Positions 1 through 13,000 of a stretch of 64,000 nt of DNA are shown piece by piece (the first letter of the stretch is position 1; the number at the start of each line of letters is the position of its first letter). Made by a program: the position numbers and the translations under genes. The DNA lies in assembly GCA_011033025.1 (NCBI GenBank), contig WFMF01000107.1, positions 186,001 through 250,000 of the forward strand. Reading direction: 5' to 3'. Origin of the DNA: Beroe forskalii (Eukaryota > Ctenophora > Nuda > Beroida > Beroidae). Below the pieces are notes generated by a model that worked only from the letters and a program-made list of their open reading frames with translations, was not told the DNA's origin and did no database searches.

Positions 1-949
1 CGAAGCGAGCAACGTCTGACAAAGTTGCTCTAAACCAGACCCCTAGTTCCTCTGACATTGGGTTGTACAATGGCCCGGCCGATTTTTTGGAGTCTACTAG
101 TACTTTGCTAATCTAGAATTATAGAATTGAAAACATGATTATAATTTTCAATAAATTCAAACTGCACAGAACAATATGTGTAATTTAAGTACCTAAACAA
201 TTACAAATAAGAATGAAAATCGATCAGTTTTTAAACACATTTTTCATCATTCCTCATTCTGGTTCATTCAATTTTGATTAACATTCAACATTAACAAGAA
301 TCAGAAAGGTTACGTATAACGTACGTGCAGATTGTTCAATCGACGGAGGAAGTGTCGATTGAATTTGATACACTTTACTGATAGAATTCATCGTTCGTAA
401 TCGAAAGTTTACCGTGACGAGCGAACAAAAAACTTGCGCATCTTAAAAATAAAATCACGTTACAATTCCATTCCCTTCAACAATCGATCGATCTCAATCT
501 GCACATGTTATATCATATAATATATGCGTTAAATATACTTAAACTGCATTCTTCACGTTACTAGATCTCCACTTTCACTTATCCCTAAGTCTTACTGGCC
601 TCAGGAAAAGGTACCGACAAACACTGCGATTTCATGGCTCTTCAGATGATAGCAACTGAAAAGTAGCAGCCCAGCCGAAACATTTAAACCAAACCAAGAA
701 TAAACCAATATTAACCGTTTTTTTCTTAATTTTTGTCTCTTTCAAACGTTCTGAATGAACGTTTATTTAATATTAGAAGGTGGAATTTAAGAGGCGTTGC
801 TGCAGTTTTAAGTTTTACCGCCGTGTTCTTTCTCATATCATAGGACCAACACAACAAAGCCTTTTACGTTTTGGGAGAAATATTATCATACAGTATTTCA
901 TAATTCATACATCATTGGCATTATACCAGGCATGTGTAGTACACTAAAA
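1..949. other. Intergenic, no gene recognised
   Basis: AT-rich sequence with no coding exon that I can support on either strand. The first bases (cgaagcgagc) resemble the CGAGCGAAGCGAG hairpin caps of the element at 17998-18108, so the window may open inside a related repeat. Nothing else stands out. Confidence 0.5.
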
Positions 950-980
950 CGATCCATGTGTACACTGTACACATGGATCG
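950..980. repeat. 31-bp near-perfect palindrome
   Basis: Two 15-bp arms (950-964 and 966-980) are exact reverse complements around a single central base at 965. It has no flanking TIR-element structure and no adjacent gene, so its role is unknown. It could be a cruciform-prone site or a dimeric protein-binding site. Confidence 0.7.
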
Positions 981-1432
981 GTTGAATGGCAATGAGCGAT
1001 TGATAAACTTAAAGACGAATAATATACTTTTAGTGATGATTATTGATTGTCATTGAATGCCAAATCTAGAAAAGGCATCGCAAAGGTCTTATCTTCGTTT
1101 CCATAAATGGTTAGCACGGTTAGCAGTGCTAATGGGAGGAAATTTTTTGATACTGGGAGGATTTTTTGAAATTGCCAAAAAATATTATTTAAAAAAATTA
1201 CAATAAGTTGCGTTCTTAGAAATAATTCCAGTAAAATTCATACAGTAGTAAACTAACTAATGCACGTATGAAGTTATTGAAGCTATGAATGAAATATTGA
1301 TTATTAGAAGAGTACTTCTAAGTTTGTTCTATATGATTTAAATCGTCATCCCATCATATTAGAACATGTGCGAAATTTGTTCAATTTTTGTCTACAATTA
1401 CAAAGAGAGTAAAAGTCCTATCGAGGCTATAA

Positions 1433-2830
1433 TTCAGTTTAATGTTCAAAAAATGCCTGGCTTCTGGGGCTGCTGCCCCAGACCCTACCCAATAGCTTAT
1501 TTTCATCTCTGCTGACATTTATCATCATTAATAAGGGCCAAATACTTTGAAATTAGACTGAGAAATTACAGTAAAAATTCTATTCGGTTGAAAACATCCA
1601 GCTTCTGGGTGCTGCCGCCCCAAGACCCCCTCCTTCTGCATTTATTCTCATATCTGTACACATATTCCGTTTCGAATACAGCCAACAGGTCAGACTGTCA
1701 TTTCTGGGGGCTGTTGCCCCACACCCCTGCTCACTAGATTTAATTTCCATCTCTGCAAACATTTTTCATCATAAATAAGGGTCAAATACTTTGAAATTAG
1801 ACTTAAATAAGAGTTTAAATCTTATTGAGATGATAATTTTATTAAGTTGAAAACGTCCAGCTTCTGGGGGCTGCCGCCCCCAGACCCCTGCGTACTGGAT
1901 TTCATTATCATCTCTGTAAACAGTTTTCATTTCAAATACGGCCTACGGGCCAAGCAAATGCTTTGAAATCAGACTGAAATAAGAGTTTAAATCTTATTGA
2001 GATGACAATTCTATTCGGTAAAAAACGTCCAGCTTCTGGGGGCTGCCGCCCCCAGACCCCCACATTCTGGATTTATTCTCATATCTGTAGAGACATATTC
2101 CGTTTCGAATACGGCCTGCAGGTCAAACTGTCTACGAGCGATGGGGGCTGCTGCCCTGCAGACCCCTGCGTACTGGATTTCATTATCAACTCTGTAAACA
2201 TTTTTAATTTCGAATACGGCCTACGGGCCAAGCAAATGCTTTGAAATTAGACTGAAATAAGAGTTTAAATCTTATTGAGATGATAATTCGATAAGGTTGA
2301 AAACGTCCCGCTTCTGGGGGCTGCCCCAGACCCCTGCGTACTGGATTTCATTATCATATCTGTAAACATTTTTCATTTCAAATGGCCTACGGGCCAAGCA
2401 AATGCTTTGAAATTAGACTGAAATAAGAGTTAAAATCCTATTGAGATGACGATTCTATTTGGTTAAAACGTCCAGCTTCGGGGCTGCCGCCCCCAGACCC
2501 CTGCTTACTGGATTTCAGTCTCATCTTTGTGGAATTCTTCATTTTAAAAACGGGCTAAATACTTTGAAATTTTTCACAATTTTTAGTCAAATGAGAGCGA
2601 AAATCCTATTGAGGTGAAAAGTTAATCTATTGAAAACGTCGGCTTCTGGGGCTGCCGCCCCAGACCCCCGCAATCCCGCATACTGATATAGGATTAATTT
2701 ATACTTGCTTCGGAAGACATTTTGTACCCCGAAATTAGACTGAAGTATAATTTAAAATCCTGTTAGTTCTGAGGGCTGCCGCCTCCATACGTCTGTTTCA
2801 CTAGTTAGAAATTCAATTTAAATTTACTGG
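1433..2830. repeat. Tandem array with a GC-rich hairpin per unit
   Basis: About ten degenerate units start near 1461, 1602, 1699, 1860, 2034, 2137, 2311, 2475, 2642 and 2766. The AT-rich body includes ATTAGACTGAAATAAGAG and TTATTGAGATGATAATT. Each unit has a GC-rich block, of which the best copies read CTGGGGGCTGCCGCCCCCAG, a perfect 8-bp stem with a 4-nt loop. Spacing is either about 165-175 bp or about 100 bp, which suggests two unit types. Related flanking segments (TAATGGGAGGA, ACTGGGAGGATTTT) occur at about 1130-1165 and 2828-2865 on the two sides. Small ORFs here are accidental. Confidence 0.75.
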
Positions 2831-3443
2831 GAGGATTTTAAATGCTGCTAATGGGAGGAAAAACCTTTTTGGAAGGCAAAGGTCTTATAGTTCTAAATAG
2901 CATTGGATAATAGGATATCATATCTTACATGTAGGTGAAATATATATGAATTCCTTATATATTTGTAATATCAATCCTTATAAGCGTTAACAATAAAGAA
3001 AAACGTGAATCAATAAAACAGGTTGTCAGAACTATATTAGCGCTGATTTGCACGCCTTAATATTGATCCCCGACTCAACGGACCCATGTGCGGTGTGCAC
3101 ATGTTGCGCGTTATAATTACACAGCTGTTTCCTCTCGGGAGCCCGACTTTTTACCCCCGACATTTGAACACATTTTCTTCATCTCTGTCTCCTGACCCTA
3201 ACCTTACCCAAACCCTTGACAATAGCCCATACCATAACCATACCTCAGACCCTAACCTTGGCCTTTTTAGTAGAAATATCATGTGGTAAAATGTCGTGAG
3301 TTAAAAAGTTCGTTCCCCTTTCTCACTTAAAATGGCGAGTCCCAACTCATAACCAAACTAACTAAAACACAGAGTCGATATAATGTACCTCAAGTAAACC
3401 TGATGACCTGCTTAAGGATGCATGGTAATCCATACTGTACATG
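2831..3443. other. Intergenic, degenerate CCTAACC-like stretch
   Basis: No gene is supported. From about 3185 to 3260 the sequence holds a poor CCCTAACC-type repeat like those at 8640-9180 and 51900-52015. Confidence 0.4.
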
Positions 3444-3586
3444 ATAAGGCTCCCTCACATTTTACATGCATATCATGGACGAAAATTGAGGCAAATCTTC
3501 TGCTATTTTTTTTATTATATAGCAATAGGCTATCGTTTCGATGCATATCATAGTCGCTGTAATTAATTAATGTGAGGGAACCTTAT
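3444..3586. mobile_element. Short TIR element or hairpin
   Basis: An 18-bp terminal segment (3444-3461, ATAAGGCTCCCTCACATT) recurs as its reverse complement at 3569-3586 with one mismatch. They bound a 143-bp AT-rich interval, and the flanking bases extend a weaker similarity. This fits a miniature inverted-repeat element, but no clear target duplication can be read. Palindromic regulatory DNA is the alternative. Confidence 0.5.
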
Positions 3587-4018
3587 GCATGATATAACGG
3601 TCACCTCGCCCATCTCAACAATGAAGTGGATATAATGAAACAAATACACTATTAATTAGAGAAGTTACTGTCTAATGTTATCCGGATAATAATAATACGA
3701 TTAACGTAGTGACTCACTCTTCAGCACAATAACTAGGATAGTTTTTTCATCTTGGCAGAGAGGCGCAGTGACTCTCGCGTCTCCTCTGGTAGGCAGTCAT
3801 ACTGTCATTCTTTGGCTTTGGCCTGGGTATGATTGAACATTATTACCCTATTTCAAAACAGGCGACAAAGGAAGTTTGAAATGGTTGATACCTCCAATAA
3901 AGCTGGAATGAGGAACAAGACCTATTTTCTTGTGATTCAGAAAGTAGCTCATTAAGTCATTATCACATGAATGATCTAATGAGACAGTCGTGATATGGCT
4001 CTCGACTCACGCTGCATT

Positions 4019-7000
4019 TCACTGAGGCTTCAAGGAGCACTTGAGGAATTTGTCAAGACCGGAGTAGGCGGCAGCTCCCAGACCAGACTCCAGCATGCGG
4101 CCCACTGTGTTCTTAGCTTGGGAGATGGCTAGTTCCAAGGGTGGTTGTCTGGGTAGACCGTGCGACTCTAAAGTGTTGAAAACATAAGAAATATTTGGTT
4201 GTGGCCTGCGAGTATTCAGCGGATACAGGGACCGCATACGGCATACGAGCCTCCGGTAGGAGGGCCGTAGGCCAAAGCAACGTACCCAGATTCCTACGCC
4301 AAAAACCCAGGACCGCCAGCTTCTTCAACCTAAAGTGGACATCCGCTTTTGAGAAGCTGACTTCCGCTTTTGAGAAGCACTTGTCCGCTTTTGAGAAGCA
4401 GAAGTCTGCTTGTAAATTAAGTATTAACGTTTGCTTTTGAAAAGTGCCGTCCGCCTTTGAAAAGCAGACGTTTGCTTTTGAATAACGTTTGCTTTTAGCT
4501 TTTTTAGGGTCGATTGTCGAACTTCCTCCACAGTTCCAAAATATCGATGATTGCTTGCCCCTATTAAAAGTATCAACAAGATCGTCGATCGACACGTGAC
4601 CACACCAAATCAAATCTACAACGCATTGCAAAAGAATTCATGTGCGCGCAACTTGGGATACGCAAAATCACACAAAACTAGCAATAGTGGTATAGTAGTT
4701 GAATACGATGTTTTCATGAAATTAGGAAAGGAGAGAATGTTCTCATTCTGAAACGGATAATACCTTTCACCGCACCAAAAAAACATTCCACACTATAAAT
4801 CATATGAATCTTCAGTGGTTACCCAGCAGATGCTAGGTCCTCCTTTGCCAACTGCAATGTGGGTCTCACTCAACATCAGCAGGTGGCAAGTGAAGAAGGA
4901 GAGGTTTCGGAGATTTCTTCGAATAAGACTTACTTACACTAAGGTCTGTACACAGTTACTAGAAACTAGAATAACACTTACCTAAAATAGCGCTGTTAAG
5001 GTCTGCGCACAGTTGTTCCCTCTGCGAAGGGTCTAGGAGGTATCCAATTGGCGATTGCCGTGGGTCTCTATATGCCAGCAAACTGAATGCTTCTTTTAGC
5101 TGAGGAAATACATAAATATTATTTGAAACCCGCTGTTTACTTTTTAGAGAAAGTCTGATATCAAAATTAGTTGACAGAGCAAGTTATAAATCACTAACTA
5201 TTACGAATAGTCAAAGACCAAACCCCCAAAAAAGCTCAGTCGTTAGATTTCTTTGTTAAAAGCGTTTTCTCGACTGATTTCGGTAATTGATACCATCAAA
5301 AACAAAATGGGCCTTGTTGCCAACGAAATTTTTGTTGGCAACAGGCCCAAATCGGCCACGCCCTTTTTTCTGTAATACGCTTGGCTGATTTTCTGTATCT
5401 CGGCCCAGGAAGGTCGTAGAGACTTCGTTTTGGGCGCAAAAGAATCGCAAAGGCCGTGTTTTTATACAATTCTTCCTGAATATATGCCCTCAAATGCTCA
5501 GGAACAAAGCAATTGGCGAAAAACTAACTTTTTGGTCATTCGCAAGACATGGCGGATGTAATTTTTGTATCTCGGCCCAGGAAGGTCAAAGAGACTTCGT
5601 TTTGGGCGCAAAAGAATCGCAAAGGTCATGTTTCTATACAATTCTTTCTGGATATATGCCCCATAGTGCTCAGGAACAAAGTTATGGGCCGAGAACCACT
5701 TGTTCAGTGAAGCGTATTATACAGTTCAGAGGCAATTTTTGTATCTCGGTCCAGAAAAGTCGTAGAGACTTCGTTTTGGGCACAAAAGAATCGCAAAGGC
5801 CATGTTTTTATACAATTCTTCCTGAATATACGCCCTTAAATGCCCAGGAAAAAAGTTATTGGCTAAAAACTAATTTTTTGGTCATATGCCAGACATAGCA
5901 GAGGGAATTTTTGTACTTCGGCCCAGGAAAGTGGTAGAGTCTTCATTTTTTGTGCATGTGAATCGCAATGGCCATGTTTATATATAATACGACTTGTCAG
6001 TTGTCGAATAGATACATGCCCTATAATGCTCAGGAGCGGAGCTTTGGGCAAAATCTGATTTTTCTCTCATTTGCAAGACATGGCAAAGGCAGTTCTAGTA
6101 TCTCAACCCAGGAAGTTCGTAGAGTCTTCGTTTTGGACGCAAAGAAGCAGTAATGGCTATGTTTATATTAATAAACATATGTTGTTATTAATAAACATAT
6201 TATTAAATATTATGCCATAAAATACTCCGGAAAAGAGCTATGGCAATACACTGTTTTTCGGTCTTTCACAAGACATGGCGGATGCAATTTGTGTTTTTCT
6301 GTATCATAACTCGGCCCAGATAGTTCGTAGAGACTTCGTTTTGGACGCAAAAGAATTGAAGAATAGCTTAGTCTTAGTAAAACGGCCAGGGTTGGTTTAA
6401 TCGACCAGGCCGGTGGCAGCCATGCTGAGCATGGAGACTTTTTCTAGTACACTAGACAAAGGGCGTGACCTCCTGGGTGGTTTTTAGGCCACCCGAGTGC
6501 CGGGGATATCCTGAGCTGAGAGCAGCCAGTCTGTCCATGACCTCTCTGGACCAGCGAGCTGCCAACGCCCATGGCATCAATAAGACTGTAAAGCAAGACG
6601 AGGCTTGCTCGCAGATTAAGTCAAAGATCTTTCGATGGTGGCTATGTACCACCTCCCTTCGTCTAGATGAGTCACTGGGAGGTCTGACCCAGCCAGACTG
6701 TGTAAATGATATTCCCATAGATTGGGATTTAACTGGGCTCAATGGGCAAAGCCCAGTTCCAGGGTGCAGCCTGGAACAGAAGGAAGGAACAAGAATAGCT
6801 ATGGTCATTTTTATTATATACAACATGCCCTAAATTACATGGGAGGGTTGTGTCAAGCATTACCCTTCAAGGTTCCTGTGCCAAGAGTTCACGGTGAGGT
6901 AGTGCAGTTGCCAGTTGGTTAAGGCGTAGATCAATAGTTCAATTGAAAAACCCTTGCTGGTTTGATTACGGGCCTGCCTAGGGATCGTTCACATATTACG

Positions 7001-10000
7001 TAATCAATTTTTGGGCATTTTTTACCCCCCTCCCCCCCCTCCGTAATCAAACGTAATCATGGCCAAACCCCCTCTTTTTCGAAAATATTACGTAATCATG
7101 GCCCAACCCCCCTCCTTCAGTTTTTTTTGACGTCATCAAAAAACTATATTAACTGACAAAAAATTAGAACAGTATTGTGTGTTTCAATTCAATCATCAAC
7201 ATCATCGACTTGAAGATGACATTCAAAGCTTCATTTAGTTTTTCCTACGGAAATCTTGCCTACGACAACTCCTCTGACAATGAGATGGACACCTCCTCTT
7301 CTTTCTCTTCCTCCAACGCATCCTCATCTGCTCATCATCCTCCTTTACCTCCAACCGATCATCCTCCTCCTCCTCTACACCTGAGGCCCCCAGTTCCACT
7401 AAAGAGCCAGAAGTCAACGTCTTGGTCCCACCTCAACCTCCTTCAACACCGTATCCGTGTCCTGCTTATCTGCCACCAAAGCCGACATTCGACAGAACCC
7501 AAGATCCAGATCAGCCCTAGCCTCTAAGTGCCAGATCAGAGTCTGGCAACTTCACAGACAACTGCAGCTTCCTACACCTTCATCAAAAAAAATGATTCCT
7601 GGATAATGGAGCTACGGATGTACGCCAAGACCTGCTCTGGCATCAACTCTAGAGCTCTAGGGAAAGAAAGGCCTCCGAACCTCTGATCAAGTACAGAGCA
7701 GCAAACCTTATATACAAAGAGGCACTGAAGTGGTTTGGAAGAGTTCAACGAATGGAGTACATCCCTCCTATAAGTCCTCTACGGGCAGCACTAAAGGAAC
7801 AGATACATTCTGAACCATATTGAGTTAGAGTAGATCATGTTTTAATCATAATTATGAAATTTTGACATTTTTTTCTGCAAATTGTTAATTTTTGGTAATA
7901 TAAATTCGGATATCCTTCAAATTTTCATAAAAAATTCTTGAAATTTTGATGAAAATTCTTGAAATTTTCATGAAAATTCGTGAAATTTTCATAAAAATCC
8001 CTGAAATTTTCATGAAAATTTATATATTTTGATTACGTAATCATTGGCCAAACCCCCCCTCCCCCCCTCGTAATCAAACGTAATCATTTGGAAACCCCCT
8101 CCCCCCCCTCGGCTGATTACGTAATATGTGAACGATCCCCTACCGTACTAAGGGCAAGGGACTCATCTCGAGTCTGTGCAGGCTGGTGGTTCACTCAACC
8201 GAGTGAACACGAAACTGGGCAGGACTGCAGGAGGAATAAATTAGAAGCTGCCCAGTGCCCATTACAATTTACTTATATCCTAATATTCCTGTCATTGGCT
8301 GTTAATAAGTGTTACAGCTGTTTGAATGGAAGTAAAATCTTCAAAATAAAAATGAAATCAAAACTCTGCAAACTCGCTTTTCGTCCCATAACTCTGTACC
8401 TGAGTAATCTAGAGCATATGATTATTGACAAGTCGCACATAAACACGATCATTACATGGAGAAAGTCCCAATTTCCCAAACATCAAGGGTACCAGAGGCA
8501 TCCCTGTAGCTGCAACCCCCCAATGCTGTAAGTGGTTTCCGGTGACCCATAAGCTGGCAGTGCCCCTCTGGGGCATGGTTAGTGGTAACCCTACTTTACA
8601 ATAGATTGCAATGACAGTAACCCTAACAATATCCCCCAGACTCACACTTAACCCGAACCCCTTACCCTAACCCTGACCTACTAACCATAACCCCTTATCT
8701 ATGGCCTAGAAGCCCTCTTAACTTAAACCCTGGCTCATATAACTTATTTACAATTGCCGGTACCCTAACTACAACTCAACCCTAATCCTCGCCCCCTAAG
8801 GGTTAGTAAGGGTCAGGTTGTGGGGTTATGACTAGGATTAGAATTAAAGGCTTGATGACTCCGATTATGGGCGACAATTAGGGCTTTAGTTATGGTTATA
8901 GCCATAGGGCTGCGATTATTGTTGGAATTTTAGGGTTCAGGGTTGGAGTTTGGGGCTTGGCTTACCGGCTTAGATTTATGGTAAGGTGGCAGGGTTATGG
9001 TTAAAGTTAAATAAGAGGTAAGTGGTGACTGGTGAAGGATTGAAGGTAGGGATTTTGTAATTGTTGCAGTAAGGGCTTTAGGCCTTAAGGGTATGTATTA
9101 GGTCCCGATATTGGGTCAGGCCTAAAATTAAAGTTAGAGTTAGAAGAGGCAGTAGATAGGAGGTTATGGTTAGGGCTAAAAGTTAGGATTCATGAGTTGA
9201 GGCAGAAATGCCTCTGGTACCCTCGATATGCGTGGCTTCCATCACGCAATGCTAATGGTTATATACATACGACTTGTTGATAATCATCTATAATATGCCC
9301 TTAATATTCTCAGGAACAGAGTTATGCGATTCACTTGCACCAAAAACGAAGCCTCTCTGCCTCTACCACCTTTCTGCGCCGAGGTACAAAAATTGCCTCT
9401 GCTATGTCTGGCAAATGACTGAAAATCAATTTTTGGCCCAAAACTTCGTTCCTGAATATTTAAGAGGAAGTTCTCTTGTAAAAATTACATAAAAACATGG
9501 CCTTTGCGATTCTTTTACGCCCAAATTAAAGTCTCTCCGACTTTTTTGGGCCCAAAACGAAGTCTCTACGACCCTCCTGGACCGAGATACAAAAATTACA
9601 TCCGCCATGTCTTGCGGATGACCAAAAAATTAGCTTTTCGCCAATAACTTTCTTCCTGAGCATTTAAGGGCATATATTCAGGAAGAATTGTATAAAAACA
9701 TGGCCTTTGCGATTCTTTTGCGCCAAAAAGGAAGTCTCTACGACTTTTCTGGGCCGAGATACAAAAATTGCCTCTGAACTGTATAATGCGCTTTACTGAA
9801 CAAGTGGTTCTCGGCCCATAACTTTGTTCCTGAGCACTATGGGACATATATCCAGAAAGAATTGTATAGAAACATGACCTTTGCGATTCTTTTGCGCCCA
9901 AAACGAAGTCTCTTTGACCTTCCTGGGCCGAGATACAAAAATTACATCCGCCATGTCTTGCGAATGACCAAAAAATTAGCTTTTCGCCAATAACTTTCTT

Positions 10001-13000
10001 CCTGAGCATTTAAGGGCATATATTCAGGAAGAATTGTATAAAAACATGGCCTTTGCGATTCTTTTGCGCCAAAAAGGAAGTCTCTGAGACTTTTCTGGGC
10101 CGAGATACAAAAATTGCCTCTGAACTGTATAATGCGCTTTACTGAACAAGTGGTTCTCGGCCCATAACTTTGTTCCTTAGCACTATGGGACATATATTCA
10201 GAAAGAATTGTATAGAAACATGACCTTTGCGATTCTTTTGCGCCCAAAACGAAGTCTCTTTGACCTTCCTGGGCCGAGATACAAAAATTACATCCGCCAT
10301 GTCTTGCGAATGACCAAAAAATTAGTTTTTCGCCAATAACTTTGTTCCTGAGCATTTGAGGGCATATATTCAGGAAGAATTGTATAAAAACATGGCCTTT
10401 GCGATTCTTTTGCGCCCAAAACGAAGTCTCTACGACCTTCCTGGGCCGAGATACAGAAAATCAGCCAAGCGTATTACAGAAAAAAGGGCGTGGCCGATTT
10501 GGGCCTGTTGCCAACAAAAATTTCGTTGGCAACAAGGCCCATTTTGTTTTTGATGGTCTTACTTACCGAAATCAGTCGAGAAAACGCTTTTAACAAAGAA
10601 ATCTAACGGATGGAGGTTTGGTCTCTGACTAGAAATTTATCGAATGATACAAGACATGTAATTTATCAAATAACACAGGTATGTCATTTAAGGTGTGTCC
10701 CACTAAATGAAGATTTGACTTAACAGCCATTTTATCACAATTTAGTAACAGGTAATTGCTTTGAAAATGAAATTTTTGTTTTGAATAGCCAAGAAGCCAA
10801 GCGACGACGTGATAATCATTAATTAAAAAACAGAAAATCAGCAAGCACCCCACGACGTATACCAAAATTTTCAATTGATGTTTTCAAGATTCTCATTGTC
10901 TATTTATATCAATAACCTGTTGTTTTAGAGCTTCGTCTTGCGTGTGTTGAGCAGCCAGTTCCCTGCCAAAAAGGAGGATCTGCTCCAGAGATTGCCTGCT
11001 GGGTGGTCTTTCTGATTCCAATCCTTCTGAAGTAAATTACCTGTGTTTAGTTGTTTAACTCATGATGGTTTACCTAGTACCTGACTTGTCTGTTAAGTAC
11101 CAGGTATGAGTTCAAAAGTTCAAAGTCGCAAGTTCCTAGCTTGTACACAAAGAACCTGCTTACCTGGTTTGAGTTCAAAGTACCAAGTACCTAGCTTGTA
11201 AGCAAAGTACCTGGTTTGAGTTCAAAGTCGCAAGTTCCTAGCTTGTACACAAAGTACCTGCATACCTGGTTTGAGTTCAAAGTACCAAGTACCTAGCTTG
11301 TAAGCAAAGTACCTGGTTTGAGTTCAAAGTACCAAGTACCTAGCTTGTCTACAATAACTAATAAGTACTTGGTTTGAGCTCAAAGAATCAAGTACCTAGT
11401 CTACCTGCTAAGTCCCTGGTATGAGTTCAAGTACCTGGCTTGTGGTCCACATCCATCCTCTGTTCAGCCTCCTCACTCCCGTTCATGAGACTAGCGATGC
11501 TGTAAGGGTGGGAGGCCGGGTCAGGACTGCTCAGACTGTTGATCATCTCAATGAAGTTGCGGATCTGTAGTTTGAAGAGGAGGTCTGGCTGAGCAGTGAG
11601 TAGGGAGGGGTATAGCTCGTGTACCAGGGAGATGGCCTCCCCAATACATCCCCGCATCACCAAGTTCTGCACTCTCTGTCTGCTCTGGATGCTGGGGATG
11701 TCCTCCAAGAAGAAGAGATTAGTGACTTTGGAGAAGCTCTCAGCAGCCCCGCAGTACCCGTGGTGCACCATGTAACCGAACACTATCTTCTTCAGGACGG
11801 AGTCTATGTCGGAGTCGCAGACAGGGGACACATGGGTCGTTATCTGGCGTTGCAACTTCGTCTTCCACTCCAGCATGTAGCCCTCGATGTCAAAGACGAA
11901 GGGTCTGTCACCTGTAGCAGCCGTGTATAAGAGGGTGTAATAAGCCGTTACATGTCGAAGAGATGACTGTGTACCGTAACGCACATGGTCGAAGCCGAGG
12001 AGAAGCCGAGTTGATTAAGACATAATTACCGAAGTTGGCGTCGGCTATCTCGCCGGGGCTCTGCAGCCCCACTGTGGGGTACAGGTTCTGGGGCACGTTG
12101 TCAAAAGCCACACCCAAGTTGACACCGTTCTTAGTGTAGAAGACGGTGGAGTCGATGAGGTTAACACAGCAACCTGAGAAGAGAGATAATGAGGGGAAAC
12201 CTTTGCCATGTTTATCCAACATGGTATTTATATAAAATCTAGTGATGACGAATGTATTCAAAAATTGAAGGGGGGCTAGTGGCACCCCATTAAGGGGGGT
12301 TCATGAGGGGTGCTCACTAAACAACTAATCCATGGGCTTACCAATCACGTCCCCCGTTGTGAAGGTAGGACCGTATTTCTTCCCGTTGCCACTAGAACAG
12401 AAGGAGTTGCCGTCGTCGCCATGGTAACCGTAACTGTCCTTCTCCCATCCCGGCAGCCTGTTCATGTTGACGTTGGCATCAGCCAGCCCGATGCCCATGT
12501 AGCCGTCCCGGCCCTTGCTGATGATCTTCACCTCGAAGTAGTAGATGCCGCAGGCAGCGGGGATGGGCTGCGTGGCCCGCACACTCGCCGCGTCCTTGTG
12601 ATTCTTGCCTTGTCCTGTGAGTCATGGTGTAAGGGGCAACCCTAATCAACTCACGTACAATTTGCATGTACGACTCACAAATGTGCCACTTTTCATCGAA
12701 ATAAATGCTATAATTTTAGAAAAGGCCCAAAATTCCCAAACAAAAATGTTACCATTCCAGAAATTTCCCAAAATTGTCATCACAGTATACTAAATTGTAC
12801 TACCCATATCTGAAAGGAGACATGAAAATACGGAACAAAAAATGATGCCCTTTTCAAGAAATTTGGTTATCTCCCAATTTTATCGAGTTTTCTCCTGAAT
12901 AGCTTAGATTGGTTCTGGCTTCCAAATAATTATGATAAGGAAAATCGCACACTGACAGTGTAAGTTCTGCTCACAACGCTAACACATAGGCACTTGTATG

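Larger units (their letters stand above)
5211..10630. mobile_element. 5.4-kb inverted-repeat (foldback-like) element in RANBP9-like intron
   Basis: The left arm (about 5211-6150) and right arm (about 9426-10630) are inverted copies. The outer ends read AGTCAAAGACCAAACC (left) and, inverted, AGTCAGAGACCAAACC (right). Each arm contains a hairpin pair (TTGCCAACGAAATTTTTGTTGGCAA) near its outer end. The right arm also has at least two copies of a 346-bp tandem unit (homologous positions 9942 and 9596); the left arm has one full unit and decayed pieces. The similar 134-137-aa ORFs at 5494-5898 (+), 9596-10009 (-) and 9942-10355 (-) are the same unit read three times and have no recognisable domain. 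The 3.3-kb middle holds other repeats. No transposase is seen, so it is probably non-autonomous. Confidence 0.7.

Noticed and set aside
4113-4631. 172-residue minus-strand ORF with FSKAD repeats
   Set aside because: It runs through the last RANBP9-like intron and overlaps the real exon in another frame; the repetition comes from a DNA minisatellite.
6905-6965. tRNA gene
   Set aside because: Only A/B-box-like words; no acceptor stem or anticodon arm could be paired. More likely a SINE head.
7177-7527. Ser/His/Pro-rich ORF as an independent gene
   Set aside because: Lies inside a TIR transposon and is followed by frame-broken coding, so it is treated as an element remnant.
8640-9180. True telomere or chromosome end
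   Set aside because: The repeats are degenerate, change strand in the middle, and lie within an intron bounded by element ends.
5494-10355. The 134-137-residue ORFs ([12 protein letters not shown] family) as genes
   Set aside because: They occur repeatedly at a 346-bp period and in inverted copy inside a repeat element, with no domain and no splice context.
11041-11430. CRISPR-like array of regular repeats
   Set aside because: Head-to-tail minisatellite without unique spacers, inside an intron of an animal gene.
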